Assembly (NCBI GenBank): GCA_037833965.1
Contig: AP031356.1
Location: forward strand, 8,764,501 to 8,828,500
Source: Marchantia polymorpha subsp. ruderalis
Taxonomy: Eukaryota > Streptophyta > Marchantiopsida > Marchantiales > Marchantiaceae
Length of the DNA: 64,000 nucleotides
Direction of reading: 5' to 3'
This document shows positions 33,901 through 46,630 of this stretch, in pieces. The notes beneath the pieces are model-generated. The model had not been told where the DNA came from. It searched no databases and saw only the letters and a list, made by a program, of their open reading frames with translations. Within the stretch, counting starts at the first letter, position 1. Each line of letters begins with the position of its first letter. A program made the translations under genes and the position numbers.

Positions 33901-36899
33901 CCGCTTCTGATATTACTGACAGATTGAAGCTTCTTCTGATTCAGGCAAAGATACTCATCGATGAGAGCAAGAAACAATGGAACCGAACCAGCCATGGAAT
34001 CGACGGAGCATCCTTGTTTTCTTGTCCTCGTGTCCATCAAATATTCCCCGGCTCGAAACTGTGACAGTCTGGGAAGTTGAGTACCGATGCAACTGATCCT
34101 ATGTTATCATATACATGCGGAAGTGTTTTGTCTCTATAGTGGAGGAAAAGCGAAAGAAAGATATAATGGACCATGCAAATTCCTGCTATCGATCCATTGA
34201 ATTATTGAAACTATCACGGACACTGATCCAGTCAGTGATTTAACGAGATCTTGCGTGGGCTGGACTCCATGGAAGCCTCTGCAGGTCAGGATGCAAATCT
34301 AGCTCAGTATATGCTCTCGGACGAGACATGAAAATAAATCACAAACAAGAAGTCTGCACTCTGAGATATGCAGGAATAAGTTTTCATCAAACTCAGATAG
34401 ATGCCAGTGACTTGGAAACTGTGGACTGTTGTCTAGTTCCAGATTGATGTGAACCTGTGTCGAAGATGAAACTTGTCAGATTCTTAAGCTGTTCTTCTCT
34501 GATCACTGGAATATTCACCAAGGATCACAGCTGCAACTGCACATGATACTCAGCAGAGTGAGATAGATTTGTCTTCACTGCACTGATCTAAAGGCTTGCC
34601 AAAGTAGCAGAGCACCTCGAGTCGACGAGGTTCTTCGCGAGAGCTGAGCCCCAATCGGGTTATGGGGTACAGGTGCTTCTTTCTATCACTATCTCCTCGG
34701 CCGTTCATATGGTCACTCTGGTGCTTCCGTCAAGTACATCCGCACGATATAAGTGATTTAATTCAAAACATCCCGTACTTTGTTGGCAGTAGCAAGCTGA
34801 ATTTGCTCATCACATTCCTGCAGCAATGCTTGTCCTACGACATCGAAAGGTACACCAGCGTAGGTAGGGATTGTCTCTTTTGGCTACCGTGTGACAGTGC
34901 GAACAGCCATGCAGCGGAAGCTGTAAATTCTGGCATGGCAGGAATCGGAGGTGTGATGCGGTCTGTGTAGATAGTCCTCAGCTGCCACGTGCGTAAGAAA
35001 CGCTTGGCCGTATGCATTTCGTTCATTCACCTCGAGATGGAAGGGCAGGTACGCATGCATGTCTTTGAAGCGACTGAGATGAGAGAGGGCGACAAAGTGG
35101 AGGGATGAAGATATCAATTTAGTGCAGGCTTCTTCTATTCTGAGACAGATCCTTACTCCTTCACCGAGAACTTCAACCGCGGTAACTCATCGCTGTTCTT
35201 TCATTATCGTTCAGCACGATTACGAGCAACTGAGTTCGTCCCACATCCACCCGCCAGACCTACCCTAGGTAGTCTGAGAACACAGGCTGTTTAGTACAGC
35301 TGCCAATTTACCTGTTGCTGCTTTACAATAACTCTCCATAAAACTGTGAAACCATGGAAGTTGATTTTAGGAAGTACGTTATTTCCGTATCCCTTCTTCT
35401 CTCGTGTAACTAACAAGAGTTATCCCCATTCGAGAATCATAAATCATACAAACCGGTGCAAGTTAATTGTGTTTAAGTGTGCCATGTGAAGATGCGAGTT
35501 TCTTACCTCGACATGCGCGTTGCATAGAGTTATAATACGCACTGCATGCGAAGCTTCACTATCTCTTCGCGATTGTGAGGTAGAAATGTGAGGTTCAACA
35601 TCGAAGGTAGCCTCTCCATGTGTTCCATGAATATTGATAAAGGGTAGTCTGCCACTGTGCGGGCTGTGAGCAAAAAGGGTGCACCAAACCACGAATCTCT
35701 CTTTGTCATGTGCACCATTCTGGACTGTGCACTCAAACATTCTTAGCAGGTTCAGGTTCAGAAAATGAAATTCAATCACGAAGAGGTTAATAATTCCTGA
35801 TTACGTGCAGTGAACTCTTGATTTGCTACATTAGTTCCACCACATGGCACACATAACCACAATAAACTTGCACGCGATCTGAGATTCATGATTCTCGAAT
35901 ATACCTCCTGTAATCATCTTCTATGGTTTCATATTCATTATGATACACAACATGGGCATGGACACAACAGGTGCTTGATGCAGAGACCGGGACAGCATAC
36001 AAATTGCTTCAAATGGAGAATCAAAAAGTATATCCTCTTTCGTGAGGAGTAGTTTGAGCAGTATGGACACGGGTGGTGATAACAAGATTGACCATGTAGT
36101 GAGGGCTTTGAATCCAGAATGGGGAGAGCAATGGGCTAACGGCGCATGCTGACCGCAAACTCGTCAACGGTGTATGGAGTGTGGCAGGATGTGGGACGAT
36201 GATCATTGTTATATCCTGGACCAGGCAGATACATGTCTGACAGATGTATTTGCCTGGTGCAGCATTCAACACCCACAAGAGAAGTTCTGTCGCGCCTTGA
36301 AGAGTGACACAGACAGTTCGCTGATCTTTTGCAAAATCTAACCGAATTTTCTCCTCAAGCAAAAACTCGTGGGATGTTCTGAATAGAATCTCTTTATCTT
36401 AAAACGATCTCGAACTCGGTATAGATAGAGATATGTACAATAATAAAAGCAAAAGGTAACCCTCAACGTATGAGAAAAGATGATGGCGAGGGTATGTCAG
36501 AAACTCCCTGTCTATCCGTTCACATGCATCAGTGCAAACGGTGACGATAAAGTGATAAGATGGCGTCAATCTTCGGACAGTGGGAGAACAGTGACGTGAT
36601 CAAAGATTCACACATCGCACCTTTTTACTTCAATCGGAGGTTCTAAGACTCACATGTCTTGGCTCATACACTCTGCCCTATACAAAATCGAATTTCTACG
36701 CAAGAAGCAAAATTTGATATGGTTTTAACCATACTTTTCCCAGCTTAGTGGCTCACCGACCACAAGACCGACTCCAATCTCATCATCTTGACTACCGATA
36801 CCTGGATATGAACGTCCTACTGTTCGCTGAAGCTAGTTGTAAGGGTGGTGTGGTTTTCGTCAAATGCGAATTCTTCACTATCATAGAGATTCAGTCAAA
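27958..36899. other. Gene-poor stretch of ~9 kb
   Basis: 27958-30000 is AT-rich with nothing recognised. 30000-36900 is less AT-rich and full of short open frames on both strands that overlap each other and show no domain, family motif or consistent splice structure. Non-coding transcripts are possible but cannot be shown. One 15-bp stem hairpin lies at 36220-36258. Confidence 0.5.
36220..36258. repeat. Short inverted repeat (hairpin)
   Basis: Arms accaggcagatacat and atgtatttgcctggt pair over 15 positions with one G:T-type mismatch around a 9-base loop. Confidence 0.85.
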
Positions 36900-39523
36900 T
36901 CACGATAATGGAAGCGTCCCAGAAGTGACAGCGTTGATTAATCTATTTAGATTGGGAAGAGTATGTCGAGGTCCTACAGAATCAACTCCCAAACGGTTTA
37001 GCATCTGTTCTAAATCCTGCATGGCAAATAATAAAGGTTATCAGGTAAGCAGCCTCAGCAGCAGGATGAACGCAACCCTCAGACGGCAATCAATTCACAA
37101 GTGAATGCACACTGAATCGTATCCACGCAACCCTCAGACGGTAATCAATTCACAAGTGAATGCACACTGAATCGTATCCACGAAAGAATGAGACGGAATC
37201 GGTTACAGGGCCAACCTTGTTCAGAAGGAACACGGCGTAGGCTGATCTTGTCAGCTCCTGATTGTCCGAAAAGAGTGGAAACTCAACTCCGATTTTGGAT
37301 GACCCTGCCGGTACGGCGATGGCTCCCGATTCCACAATCGCAGGCTCTGCTGCAGGAGAATAGTCCCGGATGTAGGTGCGAGATGCTCCCAAACGCAAAG
37401 GATACCGAAGTGGCACGTCCAAGTATGACGCCATTAGATATACGACCTGTGCACGTGAACGGGGGTTTCAAACCTCGAGGGTAGAAATGGGCACCGTAAT
37501 AGAGAGGCTGAAAGTACAACATGTCATCCTAACTAGCTTTATACTGAGAAGCAGCAGTTCTTACGTGTGCCACATAGCCCAGAGCCGTCGCTGAAGTTTC
37601 GTAGTCATTTTTCTCATTGAAGAGTCCCGGCTGCTTTTTGACAGGGACAACGAGCTGCAAACCAGCAATGGCGATCGACGTTTCTTCCACGCCGTTTGTG
37701 GGCACTTCTCCAGATGCAGGGCCAGAACAAGGATAATCCAAATTCTCCTTAACTTCGGATGCTGCTGATGGAGGATTGGATGGGCCTGATTAACAAGAGG
37801 CATGCAAAGTGATAAGACAACTGAACTCTTGTCTCGGCGACATAAGGAAGGCCAGCACCAGACTTGCTGATCAAGACCCCCGGTACAGCGGATTACATTG
37901 AGACTGTAATTCTGTCAAATGATTAATTACCATAAGAAAACAAAAACTATACGAGGATCACTCAGTACATAGCGGCACCTCGAGAGACACTGGGTGCATC
38001 GAGTTTTCAAGCGACTTCAAGGAGCAGAAAAAATATATTATTGTAGTAAGAAAGAACCTGATGGTTGAGAGTTGGCTATTGCCTGATGATTCTGCTTATT
38101 GTATGATGGAGGTCCGTGATGAGTGCATGTAGCAAGGGGATAAAGTGAAGCCACTTGACCAACCATCTGCCGCCGCCTTGCGTCCAGCTGCTTTCGTAAC
38201 ATAGTTAGCCGACCATGTCCTCCGTCTCCATTGAGTAACCTATCAGCCTCCTGCAGATGTCCAAAATCAATCTGGGCCCTAGAGTAATCTCATGCAGAAC
38301 GATTTTAGGGCATTCTCATAAACTGGCGAGAAATGGCCAGGATCCAAACAGATGTGCAGAAGGTCCATAAAGCAATTGCTTCCACCTGTAGTCGACTCTG
38401 AGCACCAGCTAGAGCTTTTGCAGACTGATGCAATGTTTGTACAGAGGGAAGCAGTTTCTTCTTCGTTAAATCCAGCTGCTCCGAGGACTCCAGTAAAGTA
38501 GCCGTCGCACTTTCCAGAACTTTCTTCTTCTTTTGAAATCTTGCTTTCATACTTTCAAGACAATCTACACGCTCTATAGACTTGGAGCAATTCTGCAGAT
38601 TGCAAAACACCAAATTAGTGAGCAGAATCTTGACAATATGAAATTTCCTTTAACCAATCAAAATCATTTCAATTGCCTTCCCAGTATCAGTTGTTAAAGG
38701 ATAAGAACACATCAACTTAAGGAAAGCACGGGTTTTGCAAGCCATGATGAATCTCTGTACATGGTGTGCCCTAGTTCTAGAACTGGCAGGTAGGAAGACA
38801 CAAAGCTCAGGCTGTGAAAGCAGGTACTAGACTTTCGCACAAGAAAGTCAATGGATTTGTTGAAATTTTGAAAGTTCAGAAGCTTTCATTTGTTGATTTT
38901 GCAAAAGGTTGCAAAACGGCCACAACTTTGACAAAGACACCATCTTTGACACCCCATCTGGACTTTACAAATCGTGCGACGCTCAAGAAATCGGGCAAGG
39001 GCATTCATGATTATTTCTGGGTCTTTGTCCCATATACAATCTACTCTCTGCATAAATTGACACTGGCCTCGGCAGAAAATTCAGCAGTGTGAATTTAGAT
39101 ACACCTACAGAACGATCGGAAGAGGGATTGACGCTCCTTCTGTCTTTGCCAAGTAAGGTCTCGGGGCAGCTAGCAAATGTCATGCATAGAGACTCAATAC
39201 AAACAGGTGCCTGTCGATTTGATGAAACTGTGGAAGTTTCGACCTATATACATACCTTCACAAAGAACCAGCGTCAAACAATCTCTGATAAAACAGGGGA
39301 ATTCGTGATCGGAGGAAGGCATTACTTGTAAGAGAGCCTCGAGTTTCTCGGACAGAGCTGCTTTCTTGGCCTTCAACTGATTAAGCTTGAGAGCAACACC
39401 GCCCAGTTCGTAAAAGACATCGTGGAATTTCGCCCAGTCCACAACTTTCACTTCCTTTTCTTCTTCGTTGTCGCTTAAAGTACTGTTGCTGGTGCTCGTC
39501 CCTTCGGGCTCCTGAGAACCCAT
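36900..39523 (-). CDS. VPS38: UVRAG/VPS38-like (UVRAG/ATG14 family) PI3-kinase complex subunit
   Basis: Six exons: 39523-39326, 38592-38386, 38250-38058, 37785-37565, 37446-37216, 37016-36900. They keep one frame with GT-AG introns and give 388 residues. Seen: an acidic N-terminus, a long coiled-coil-type region (about residues 45-170, rich in K/L/E with EADRLL..LRKQLDARRRQM), and the conserved C-terminal block ATALGYVAH, ASYLDVPLRYPLRLG, SRTYIRDYSP, EFPLF, TRSAYAVFLLNKDLEQ and GPRHTLPNL. This matches plant VPS38 from memory; the related ATG14 shares the fold. Known: a subunit of the class III PI3-kinase complex (with VPS34, VPS15 and ATG6) that makes PI3P on endosomal and autophagic membranes. 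Intron 3 has a weak donor (gttctt). The last intron carries a fresh 55-bp tandem duplication. The length fits the Arabidopsis protein family. Confidence 0.88.
37071..37181. repeat. Recent 55-bp tandem duplication in the last VPS38 intron
   Basis: 37071-37125 and 37126-37180 differ at a single base (c/t in acggcaatc/acggtaatc). Each unit contains the short palindrome attcacaagtgaat. Confidence 0.95.
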
Positions 39524-41608
39524 ACCTATCGATCGTCAGGGCTCCAGGCTTCATATCTTTCGAACCTCTACAGTACCGCGATTCTCATGACTGCAATCAC
39601 ACGGCCATCCGCATCCCAGCTTCAATTGAGCCCACCGGTGTAAGCTCGACTCGTGCAACTTCTCACCTGTGATCAACACTCACCCTCAAATTAGAAACAA
39701 GATAATCTCAGTAAGCATTAAGCCCCGGGGGTCCAATTCGAGAGATTGCGTCAAGCATGAAAAGGAGCGGACCCAGCAATCCACCCCAATTTCGCAGAGA
39801 CTCGATCACTAACCGATCCCTTCTGCATGCACTCACCACCTTACCTCGAAAGGCTGTTAATCGGTTGATTCATCGTCACCATCACGAGGTCCACAAAATG
39901 CAGCACTTGCTCCTGCTCCTGCTGGTACTTCTTCTGCTGGCATGTACGTCAACCGTCGGCAAGTGCCACCACGACCTCGCCGCATTCAATCAGCCACTCC
40001 TTCGCGTCGTCCTTCTCTTCTTGCTTACAACTCATCGACCTTCCGGCGCCAGCCTATCACGAAGTGATCGTTGTCAAGGTGCAGCAGAATGTGGCACGGA
40101 ATGTAGCCTGGAGACGTGTTGGCAAGGCGACTCCACTCTACGACCGATCCGCCAGGCTTAAAACGCTCGGCCTCCTCCTCCTCCGAGCCCCTGGCACTGC
40201 AACACCGAAAATGAAGCGGGACGCATTTCCAGCTTCTAACGCTTTCCGTCACAATACTACAGCAATCTTTTCCATTTCCATTTCTGCACTAATTCTAGGG
40301 AATTTCATTTTTCTTGCATTCTTTTCATCCGATGCCAAGGATTACATTGCCTTCTTGGAAAATAGCTCTAAGAACGCATCTCCGTCCCGCCTTTTCCTCA
40401 CAGTTCACTCGTCGGCCCTACCAAAAGCAGCCATCTACTCCAATCAAGTCTTCCATTCCTTTGGGTTGACACATAAAAGTCACGTCCTTCACACATTCTT
40501 CCTTTCTTTCCGTTCACTGACGATAGAACACTAAAGGTGGATGGCTTTGGTGTTTAGGGCTCCATAGCCACCAATATTATTATGGCGCCAATATCAAATG
40601 GGACTTCCAATGGAGAGGAAGATTGGACGGAAACTTGGGGGCCAATCGCCGAACCCGACAGCAAAAAGATATCAGAGTGTTATGAAGAGAAGGAGAGCAG
40701 GCGGAGGCACTTTGTTGCATTCTAGCAATATGAATCGAGCGTGCCAAGTGCCTCCAACTTGTTACACTTGTTGGTACCGTACACCGAGTTGAATATTCTT
40801 GAGAAATGTTTTGAGTCGTGGATCAGAAGTGGCAACTTCTTTCGTACATCAAGAAGGGTCTTGGGTTTCCTGCCGCCCTTTTCGGAAGGAAGGCCTTTGT
40901 GGACGATCCAAGGTTCGCACAAGATCTGCCGCTTTAGAGTATGACAAGTGGCCGACACCATGGGCAAGCATTTCATCTATTCCATCACTATGATACACTT
41001 CGCTTGAGGTCTCACTAGAGCAACTTCTTCGACATACGATCATAGATAGTGCGAGGAGAAATGAGGGTTTGTTTGAGACGCCATGGATTCATCTCACCAT
41101 CTCGAGCAATGGAAGGATATTTTGACTCGCGCTTGCGAATTGGAGGCGGAGAGAATGCGATTGCGAGGGGAAGAGTAACCCAATAAATGCGCACTAATCG
41201 ACAGAGGACTGGTGCCGAAATATATTTGAGGTTGAGCGAAGGGTCAAGTCCAAAGGCTCAAAGGCTTTTTCCGAACAAACCGACCTACGAGGGCCAAAAG
41301 TGCACAACCGACACCTGCGAATGAATGAGCTGCGATCCGCATTTCTGGTGACAACAGTCCAGTAGCAGTGGGAAGACTAGACTCCCCAGGAAGACGGAAA
41401 CAGAGAGATAGCGAAGCTGAGCTGCAGGCAAATCTTGCGCTTGCATCTCTTAGAGGCTCCCTCCCCTGCGCCCAGCATTTCGGGAGGGAGGTCCAGAGTC
41501 TCTCATCTTTGACGGATTCAATGTAACTCAGTTTGGCTTGATTTGGCTTCCTCGACTAAGGAGCACGGTTTTTTCCGTGAGCTTGTCCTTCTTTCATTGT
41601 CTGCGACC
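39524..41608. other. Divergent intergenic region between VPS38 and the plastid-protein gene
   Basis: Holds the promoters of both flanking genes, which are transcribed away from each other. An ATG at 39898 opens an 87-codon frame starting with a very hydrophobic leader, discussed as a finding. Nothing else is supported. Confidence 0.5.
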
Positions 41609-44600
41609 ATGGCAATTGCAGCTACCAGCTGCACCAGATTTGGTCTTTTGCCTGTGAATGCAAAATCTACGGAGCCATTTCGTAGTTCGGGTTGTATTAA
41701 TCCTCTTCCGCCCTCCTCTCGTTCAGCCGACGTCGAACTCCTCCCGAATCAAGCCGCCGGCCTAAAACACCACGATTCTTGCACGATTCTTCTCAGGAGC
41801 TCTGAACTCTGTGGAGGAAGAATTTCTTATCCGCAGACCTCCTATCGCCTACGTACTCATTTGCGCTCACCTATTACATGCCATCTCGGAAGACATTCAT
41901 CTTCGTCGAGGAGAGTTTCTCATGGGTTGGGTGCGGTTGAGTGTCAATGGCAATTTTTACGCACGGCGATGGAGATCCGTCCGAGGACGGACAGGGGTGC
42001 GGCTATGGTTTGCAGAGGAGCCGCAGCAGCCGCCGTTGCAGAGATTGCCACTCTGAAACCGTTCTTAGATAAGCTCGTGTTGTTTGGGACGGTTTTGTAC
42101 TACTACATTACAGGTGTTTCTGCTGTTCCTCGTCTTCCCGAACTTGCCTCCGCAGGCAGAAGGATTTCCTCAGCCCCAAAACTCGCTGCACCGAGTCAAA
42201 AGTAAGTTGTAGTATTGGACTCTCATGTGCAATATCTGTGATGAAAGCTGCTCGCAGAATCTTGTCGAAGCAACCACGATTCCTCGTTGTTGACGTTTAG
42301 ACACGACATAATTGTCATGCTGTGATTTTTTGGCGTTCCAACTTTCGCTCGTTTCAGAACCTCCTCCCGGAGAAATTCTGCCTCAGTGAATGTGCAGTCC
42401 AAATCCCGCTTCTGAAGTCAGTCTACCTCAGTCATCATCCTTAGGTGCAATCTAGTCGTCTTCAAGCTGTAAAGTAGATTTTCCTCATTTTAGTCTTGGC
42501 TGGAAATTCATCGCGCGAGTGGAGTTGATGCTAGGCCTGTGAACAAGAAACCCGCACAGCGGCAAAGGAAAGCTCGCCAACAGGTCTCCAGCGCTGAGAC
42601 CTGGCACGCTTTGGACGCAAAGCTTTTCAGGGCACTGTCGCTTGATGAAAGTGAAAGCGTTGAAGTCGAAGAACAGCATTCTCCAAATCCCGTGCTGAGC
42701 TTGCAGGCCTTTGCGAGAGGTCCCAGAGAGTATCTACTCTATACGACTCTGCAAAATCTTCGGAAAGAGGCAGGCATTGACTCCACATTTGGCTCATGTT
42801 CCATTTCTTTCGATTTCCTGTCCTTCGAGTCGTGTGATTCATATCTCAGGCTGGCAATCATGTATCAACTGATGTTGGAACAAACTTGGAAGACTCAGGC
42901 ATGTTCAGGGTTCAGTGTATTAGTTTCATAACAAGAGATAAATTGTCAACCCAGTTAACCAGATCCCTTAGTCCGGATTAACCATGTCCGAGAACCACCG
43001 ACTTATCTCGAACTTGGAAATAGGCTTCTGGCCGGTTGAATCTACACTCTTCAGATTTACATATAAATTCCAACTAGGAGTGGATGAGGACTGTGAATTT
43101 TCTGGTTGTCGAACGCCTGTAGTTGGTTTAGATAAATGTTACCAATTCTGTTTGTGCAGCAAGTAGGAACGTGCTCGGTGGGTCGTATAGCGAGTCGCTG
43201 AAACTACCAATCCCAAAAATTCTCAACTATCTATGTTGCTATTTCAGGTGGACAGTATTACTGAAGCTGACCAAGAACTCGGTCTGTCCCAATGGCGCGA
43301 TCTTTCACTGAGTGTCCTCTGCCGTGCTGTTCTTCCTGTTTGCACAAATTGGGTTTCACAGGATTTGACTATGATGAACTCAGATTTAGGCAGTGGAGTA
43401 TCAGCTGCTGGACACTCTATAGCTAGTGAAAAGATGTCGTTAACTCAAACACGTGTGCTGGAGAGCATGACGGACTTTCTGAGAAATACGGAGTCGATGC
43501 AGACCTATTTAACGAAGAGTGGGAAAGCAGATCTGTATGCTGATCTGATCTTCTTCTTACGTTTTGGGTCAATCAGGTATGTAAATTTCCCAGGACAATA
43601 GTTCTGGTTGGAGAGTTGAAGTACCTTCTTTCTTGGGTGTCAAGTTTTTTGGCACGGCTCTAAAACGTTTCCTTCGGGATTGTCCATGTTTTCCAGGACG
43701 GGAGGATGCTGTGATTACAGGAGTTTCAGTAGATTTGCAGGAAAAGCCCTGGAGGATATGGTAGTTGTAGTTGCTGAAGTAGTGGCTACACTTTTTCTTG
43801 ATAGCTGTTCCTCCGTAGCAAGTTTGAGCCCTCAAAGCGAGACATGGCAAGCTTTTCTACTACCGTCAATTCTGTCGACAAGATCTTTGGAACGATTTAG
43901 AAACGAGGTATGACAATCCGATCTACTTCACTTTCGTACATCATGATACATGCAGTTGTCTGTAGGCTGTGACTGAATAATATTCACAAGTACACTTCAA
44001 TGACAATGGTCAATCTCGATGTATCGAGCTTGTTTTTGCACGAAAAAATTAGTTTACTGCTCAAAGAGAGTAAGGAAGAAGAGCGTTTTTGTACTCTGTG
44101 CTTTTGTTCCTGTGATTGCTGATCACATTCTCTTTATTCTGTTTGCTCTGCAGGTGGCATTGAATGGATGGTTGAATTTGAACTTCACATCCGTTGCAGC
44201 GATGTTTGAAGACCGGTTCGATTTATGGACATTACAAAGACGGCCAATTGCGTCTGTTGACAAGAAGCAGGTCAAGGATACGAGTCCTGGTAATGGCGAG
44301 AAGGAAATCAAGAGAGCTGGTCTAAGACTCACACGTCTTCAACTTCCCGCGAGGAGGAGCGATGAACTGAAGGCACTAACTGGATGGTAAATGATTCCTA
44401 CCCTCTCTAGGTTGAAGGGGAAGTGCATTGCGAAAATTACTTGCCTGGAATCAGTTTTCAGTTATTTAGTTATGCCCTGTACAAAAGTTCAACTGCACTG
44501 GCTCCTGTCGGTAAATTACTAGTGGAAACTCGCAATGTGAGATTTGTGAGAAGTGCCACTCTGCCTACCTCTTCCTAATATGATGTTCACTATGCAGGCG

Positions 44601-44772
44601 GTATTACTACAGCCTGTATCTGGAGTTCTCTGATGTGGTTGGCCCTATACTGGGGATGCTCTTCACGAGGCTTGGGGAGGCTGTATCGTTTTTGCTTGTA
44701 CGATTAATTGGTCGCTCGCTGGGCCTTGTTTATCAAGGGATTCGGCAAAGTGTAAGATGGTCCCCGAAGTAG
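41609..44772 (+). CDS. Chloroplast-targeted conserved protein of unknown function
   Basis: Seven exons: 41609-42201, 42358-42385, 42494-42898, 43248-43576, 43697-43907, 44154-44386, 44598-44772. They total 1974 bases, 657 residues, in one frame. Seen: a Ser/Arg-rich N-terminus without early acids (MAIAATSCTRFGLLPVNAKS...), typical of a chloroplast transit peptide. A conserved middle includes LQAFARGPREYLLYTTLQ, and the C-terminal half carries RSFSRFAGKALEDMVVVVAE, LPSILSTRSLERFRNEVALN, MFEDRFDLWTL, LKALTGWRYYYSLYLEFSD and LLVRLIGRSLGLVYQGIRQS, the last amphipathic to hydrophobic. From memory this resembles the plant/cyanobacterial DUF3685 (Ycf55-like) group; the name is unverified. The function is unknown. 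The start is the ATG with context accATGGc. Exon 2 is only 28 bases, required to keep phase, and intron 3 uses a GC donor (CAG|gcatgt); both need transcript support. Confidence 0.8.
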
Positions 44773-46035
44773 GCGGAAATCAAATAGCTAAATAAGGAAA
44801 TGGAGAATTTTGTACTACGTAGTTATATTCACAGCACGGAGATCGCATAGTCGCTATGCAGTAATAGGGAGAATGCATTGTTTTGGTTACTCGCAAAGAA
44901 TGATGCTCTGTGAAGAGATTACCCTGTTGATTATGTCTGATTGTCCATGGAGGACTCGTGCAGAGAGATTGTAGATATTGCGCAGGTTGAGATTTAGCAG
45001 CAACAGATGCGCGACGTGTAGAGATTGATATTTGAGCCACACAAGCACATCTGACGTTTTCTTTGCAACGGTGGTCAGAGTTATTATCAGCATTGAGTGA
45101 GTCGGAACTGTAAAGACTGGATGTCCCTCTCTAGTGCCTTGCTTGGTACACGCCTAACGAGATGCCGTAAATATTCTACATGGTGCCCTGGACTACAACA
45201 TGGATATGAACTAGGCATTTGGATATTTGGCTCATATCCACGAGAAGTCTCCAAAGCAATCCAAACAGTTTTCAACAAGCTCAAATGAGCTGGCGATAAT
45301 TATTTTGGTATTGCCTACTTTATCCTCACGTATGTTATATTATGTACTGTCGTGTTATTGAAAACACAACATCAGAAGATTCTAACACGACTCACATAAA
45401 CATGATCTCCTATATAATTGTGGCGGCACAAATGACAGCCTCAACTTGGACATTATTTTGCACTTCTGGAAGCCATAGTAAGAGTGTACCAAGCTCTGCC
45501 TTTTGCGCCGATTGCTGCCTCGTTGAAATTTGCATAGAGTCCTAATCTGAGATACATCCTCGTACATACGCAAAACTTGATCATGTGGTGTTATTTATAC
45601 CGACCTTTACTGTTACCCTTTGGTTTCAGCACTGCACCACGTGAAGGGAGGACATAGGAACAGTATATGTTCATCTCCTTTGGTCCCTTCAACTCTGTAG
45701 AGTTTATATTTTAAAACTCTTTTCTTCTCTCCTTCTCAAATCAGTGGATGTTGAATCACAATTACTAACCAGGAAGTGACAAAGTCGATTTTCCGGAGAA
45801 AGAAGGGACTCTTATCCGACAACATCCAAACCGACAAACATCACACCACCAAATCATCACTACTGTAAAGCTCTTCATGAAAAACATAGCGGTGTATACA
45901 TTTGTAAAGCTCGGCATAATTGTTGGGTATACTCTTTCATGTGCAATGAGGTGGACACGTCTCCATCCTCGCATTCAAACTTCATGCATGTTGAGTCTCT
46001 TCATTTTCTACTCTTTGCTCAAGTCACATGGATAA
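44773..46035. other. Intergenic, no feature seen
   Basis: Presumed 3' UTR of the preceding gene at the left end. Otherwise short unsupported open frames only. Confidence 0.55.
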
Positions 46036-46200
46036 GGCTAGTTATCACTCACTTAGGGCTAATTAGCCCTCACCCTACTGGTCAAACACCCTATAGTTGC
46101 TATAGCATCCTTACTACCACTATTAGATTGCATCCATCAATAAGAGAACTGTGTATAGTAGAGTGGGTGTTAATTAACTCCAAGTGAGGGATAACTAGCC
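46036..46200. mobile_element. 165-bp foldback MITE
   Basis: The ends are inverted repeats of about 44 bases. Left reads ggctagttatcactcactt, and the right end reversed reads ggctagttatccctcactt, continuing with taatta and ctact blocks (about three quarters identical). There is no coding capacity. I could not define a convincing target-site duplication. Confidence 0.65.
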
Positions 46201-46274
46201 TCTAACAATTCAAACATGATCAGGTTGGTACTGTATGTTATTTCTTCTGCGTTATTATACCCCAAATCAGCATT

Positions 46275-46630
46275 GTAAGATATTGAAGAAAGTACTGTAG
46301 TAGACATCACATCTGAAAAACCTTACACCCAACCTGGCCGCGTACTCGCACAGCGGTCCGCTGTCGCCCGCCTTCACGCAGCGGTCCCTGTCGACCTCTC
46401 CAGGTCTGCCCCTCAGGACTTCGGAGACACGTGGCGGATGAGCGGAGACCCTGTATAGCGTTTCTTTCGTAAAGCCAAAGAAACCTCCTTCGAACCCAAG
46501 GGGGACTCGACCAGCGGGAAATCGTAAAGCCATTTCATTGTTTTATATTACTTTCTATTTTGTCTTGTATTCAGTATTGGTTTTTACCAATATTGAATGG
46601 CCTTTTATCCTAATAAACTGGTATCGCAGG
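46275..46630 (+). mobile_element. LTR-like fragment with primer-binding-site-like end
   Basis: The segment starts tgtaagatattg, has a GC-rich block (46320-46520) followed by an AT-rich tail with an aataaa-like signal, and ends before tggtatcgcagg (46619-46630). That resembles the initiator-Met tRNA primer site TGGTATCAGAGC that follows a copia LTR. No second LTR or coding remnant is seen, so it may be a relic of an LTR element. Confidence 0.35.
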
